Source: an uncultured Eubacterium sp.
Lineage (GTDB): Bacteria > Bacillota > Clostridia > Peptostreptococcales > Anaerovoracaceae
NCBI GenBank assembly: GCA_947367725.1
Contig: CANBFZ010000105.1
Coordinates: forward strand, 1 to 6,648
Direction: 5' to 3'
Length of the DNA: 6,648 nt
The translations under genes were made by a program, and so were the position numbers. Shown here one piece after another: positions 5,285-6,648 of this stretch. A model generated the notes under the pieces. That model worked only from the letters and a program-made list of their open reading frames with translations. It made no database searches and was not told where the DNA came from. The first letter of the stretch is position 1. Each line of letters opens with the position of its first letter.

Positions 5285-6535
5285 ATGGTTATTACAAGAG
5301 AACTGCATTCTAAAGTGCGAGTCGTCATGGAGCAGATTCCGTATGTACAATCTGTCGCTATTGGAATTTGGGTAAAAGCGGGCGCTGTGGACGAAGCGCC
5401 GAAACACGCAGGCATTTCCCACTTTATTGAGCATATGATGTTCAAAGGTACAGCGCACAGAACGGCAAAGGAAATCGCTTCTGATATTGATAAAATCGGA
5501 GGACAGATTAACGCGTTTACTGGCAAAGAAGCGACTTGCTATTATGTAAAGGCGATTTACAGTAATTATAAGAAAGCAGCAGACGTTTTAGTTGACATGC
5601 TGTCTGCCTCTCTTTTTGACAAGGCAGAAATGGACCGGGAGCGGCAGGTTATCTGCGAAGAAATCAAGATGACCCAGGATGCACCTGATGATTTGGCTCA
5701 CGATACAGTCACGTCGATGGTATTTAAAGGCACGGCGCTTGGAAAGTCTATCATTGGTACGCCATCCAGTCTGAAAAGAATCAGCCGCAGTGTCATCAAA
5801 GATTATTTTGATAGAGAATATACCAGAGATCAGATTGTCATTTCGGTTGCAGGAAATTTTGATCCGGATGAAGTTTGTGACTACTTTGCAGAGCAGCTGC
5901 TGGGATTGCGAGAGACGAAGGACGAAAAGGATACGCCGCAAGCCGTGTACACGCCGAGCTGCAAAGTCATTACTAAAGAGATTGAACAGTCTCATATCTG
6001 TCTTGCGACAAAAGGGCTGCCGCTGGGAGATGACAGGTATTATGCTTTTTCCATTCTCAATAATATGATGGGCGGCAGTATGAGCTCCAGACTGTTTCAA
6101 AATATCCGGGAACAGAAGGGGCTTGCTTATGCCGTGTATTCCATGACAGGTTCATTCCGGCAGGGCGGCTATTTCAATATTTATGCTGGCGTCAGCCACG
6201 ACAAGATTGCAGATGCCATTTCGGGCATCAGGCAGGAACTCTTCGCACTTGCCGAACATGGCGTCACAGAAGAAGAACTGGAATCCTCAAGAGAACAGCT
6301 GAAGGCGGCTTATATTTTCGGACAGGAAAACGTAGCAGGTCATATGTTTAAAAACGGAAAGAACTTACTGCTGGGCATGCCGATTTTGACGGCAGAAGAA
6401 GTCATCGGTGGGTTTAACGCAGTCACCATGGAGGATATTGAAAAGGTGAAAGGTCTGATTTGTGACTTTGACAGTTATTCGGCAGTCGCAGTGACCAGAG
6501 ATAGAATCAACTTGAAGCGCATGATGCAGCACTAA
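5285..6535 (+). CDS. M16 family zinc peptidase (YmxG/MlpA-like)
   Basis: This 416-residue protein belongs to the pitrilysin/processing-peptidase family, whose members cleave peptides inside a clamp of two related domains. The inverted zinc motif HFIEH is at 46-50 (His46, His50 ligands, Glu49 catalytic), and Glu126 in the CEEIKM segment, 76 residues after His50, is the expected third ligand. The N-terminal domain is therefore catalytically complete. The second half (about 225-416) lacks a zinc motif but has the glycine-rich and Arg/Tyr segment GGSMSSRLFQNIREQKGLAY (263-282) typical of the partner domain. Length matches Bacillus YmxG/MlpA. There is no signal peptide, so it acts in the cytoplasm or on membrane-associated peptides. 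AAGGAG at 5269-5274 lies ten bases before the ATG. The substrate is unknown. It sits between a small membrane-protein gene and dut, a neighbourhood seen in other clostridia. Confidence 0.95.
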   Translation: MVITRELHSKVRVVMEQIPYVQSVAIGIWVKAGAVDEAPKHAGISHFIEHMMFKGTAHRTAKEIASDIDKIGGQINAFTGKEATCYYVKAIYSNYKKAADVLVDMLSASLFDKAEMDRERQVICEEIKMTQDAPDDLAHDTVTSMVFKGTALGKSIIGTPSSLKRISRSVIKDYFDREYTRDQIVISVAGNFDPDEVCDYFAEQLLGLRETKDEKDTPQAVYTPSCKVITKEIEQSHICLATKGLPLGDDRYYAFSILNNMMGGSMSSRLFQNIREQKGLAYAVYSMTGSFRQGGYFNIYAGVSHDKIADAISGIRQELFALAEHGVTEEELESSREQLKAAYIFGQENVAGHMFKNGKNLLLGMPILTAEEVIGGFNAVTMEDIEKVKGLICDFDSYSAVAVTRDRINLKRMMQH

Positions 6536-6560
6536 AAATCAGACAGATGGAGACAAAAAG

Positions 6561-6648
6561 ATGAAAATTAGAATGATCAGTAAAAGCGGTAACCTGCCAA
6601 AGTATGAAACGGAAGGCGCCGCTGGGTTTGACCTGCCAGCCTATCTGG
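6561..6648 (+). CDS. dut: dUTP diphosphatase, N-terminal fragment cut by the window edge
   Basis: The enzyme hydrolyses dUTP to dUMP and pyrophosphate, keeping uracil out of DNA and supplying dTMP synthesis. Only 29 codons are present, starting at the ATG seven bases after GGAGA (6549-6553). They read MKIRMISKSGNLPKYETEGA followed by AGFDLPAYL. The AGFDL at residues 21-25 is motif I of trimeric dUTPases, and the N-terminal strand followed by LPKYET is typical of clostridial members. The remaining four motifs would lie outside the window. It follows the peptidase gene by 25 bases with no terminator, so it is probably in the same operon. Confidence 0.85.
   Translation, partial: MKIRMISKSGNLPKYETEGAAGFDLPAYL

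Noticed and set aside
5588..6100. Minus-strand frame of 170 codons inside the peptidase gene
   Set aside because: It is the shadow of the M16 coding sequence, which shows catalytic motifs and a ribosome binding site.

Overview
The window looks like chromosomal DNA from a clostridial Firmicute, probably spore-forming. The evidence is the consensus AGGAGG-type ribosome binding sites, moderate GC, a nifS-nifU-mnmA gene order, an M16 peptidase next to dut, and a very cysteine-rich protein that resembles a spore-coat or exosporium protein. I cannot name the species. The sequence reads as ordinary core genome with two accessory-looking parts: a non-coding repeat cluster at the left edge and the cysteine-rich gene in the middle.

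Layout. Positions 1-319 hold no gene. They contain a 65-bp tandem repeat (two full units plus the start of a third), inverted copies of its first 20 bp, a 14-bp-stem hairpin where the two orientations meet, and a 25-bp direct repeat whose second copy ends just before the ribosome binding site of the first gene. Next comes an unrecognised membrane-anchored protein (320-763). An extended -10 promoter then leads into nifS (834-2003), nifU (2009-2455) and mnmA (2433-3518), which are tightly packed or overlapping. A 62-residue protein (3590-3778) follows and ends at a strong hairpin terminator. That hairpin also serves the convergent minus-strand gene at 3833-4906, which encodes 357 residues with 40 cysteines and a Cys-Pro-Cys-type tail. 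Its apparent promoter overlaps, back to back, a promoter for the rightward cluster: a small two-helix membrane protein (5048-5278), an M16 zinc peptidase (5285-6535) and the first 29 codons of dut (6561 to the window edge).

How the genes work together. NifS takes sulfur from cysteine. It can supply NifU for Fe-S cluster assembly and MnmA for 2-thiolation of uridine 34 in tRNA, so the cluster is a compact sulfur-trafficking operon. No iscR-type regulator, hscA/hscB or tus relay genes are visible here. The cysteine-rich gene is an independent unit, probably expressed late in sporulation (inference from composition and a sigma-K-like promoter). The peptidase-dut part is a common clostridial neighbourhood.

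I do not see clear evidence of a new multi-gene system. The items most worth a second look are the cysteine-rich protein with its overlapping divergent promoters, and the repeat cluster at the left edge.
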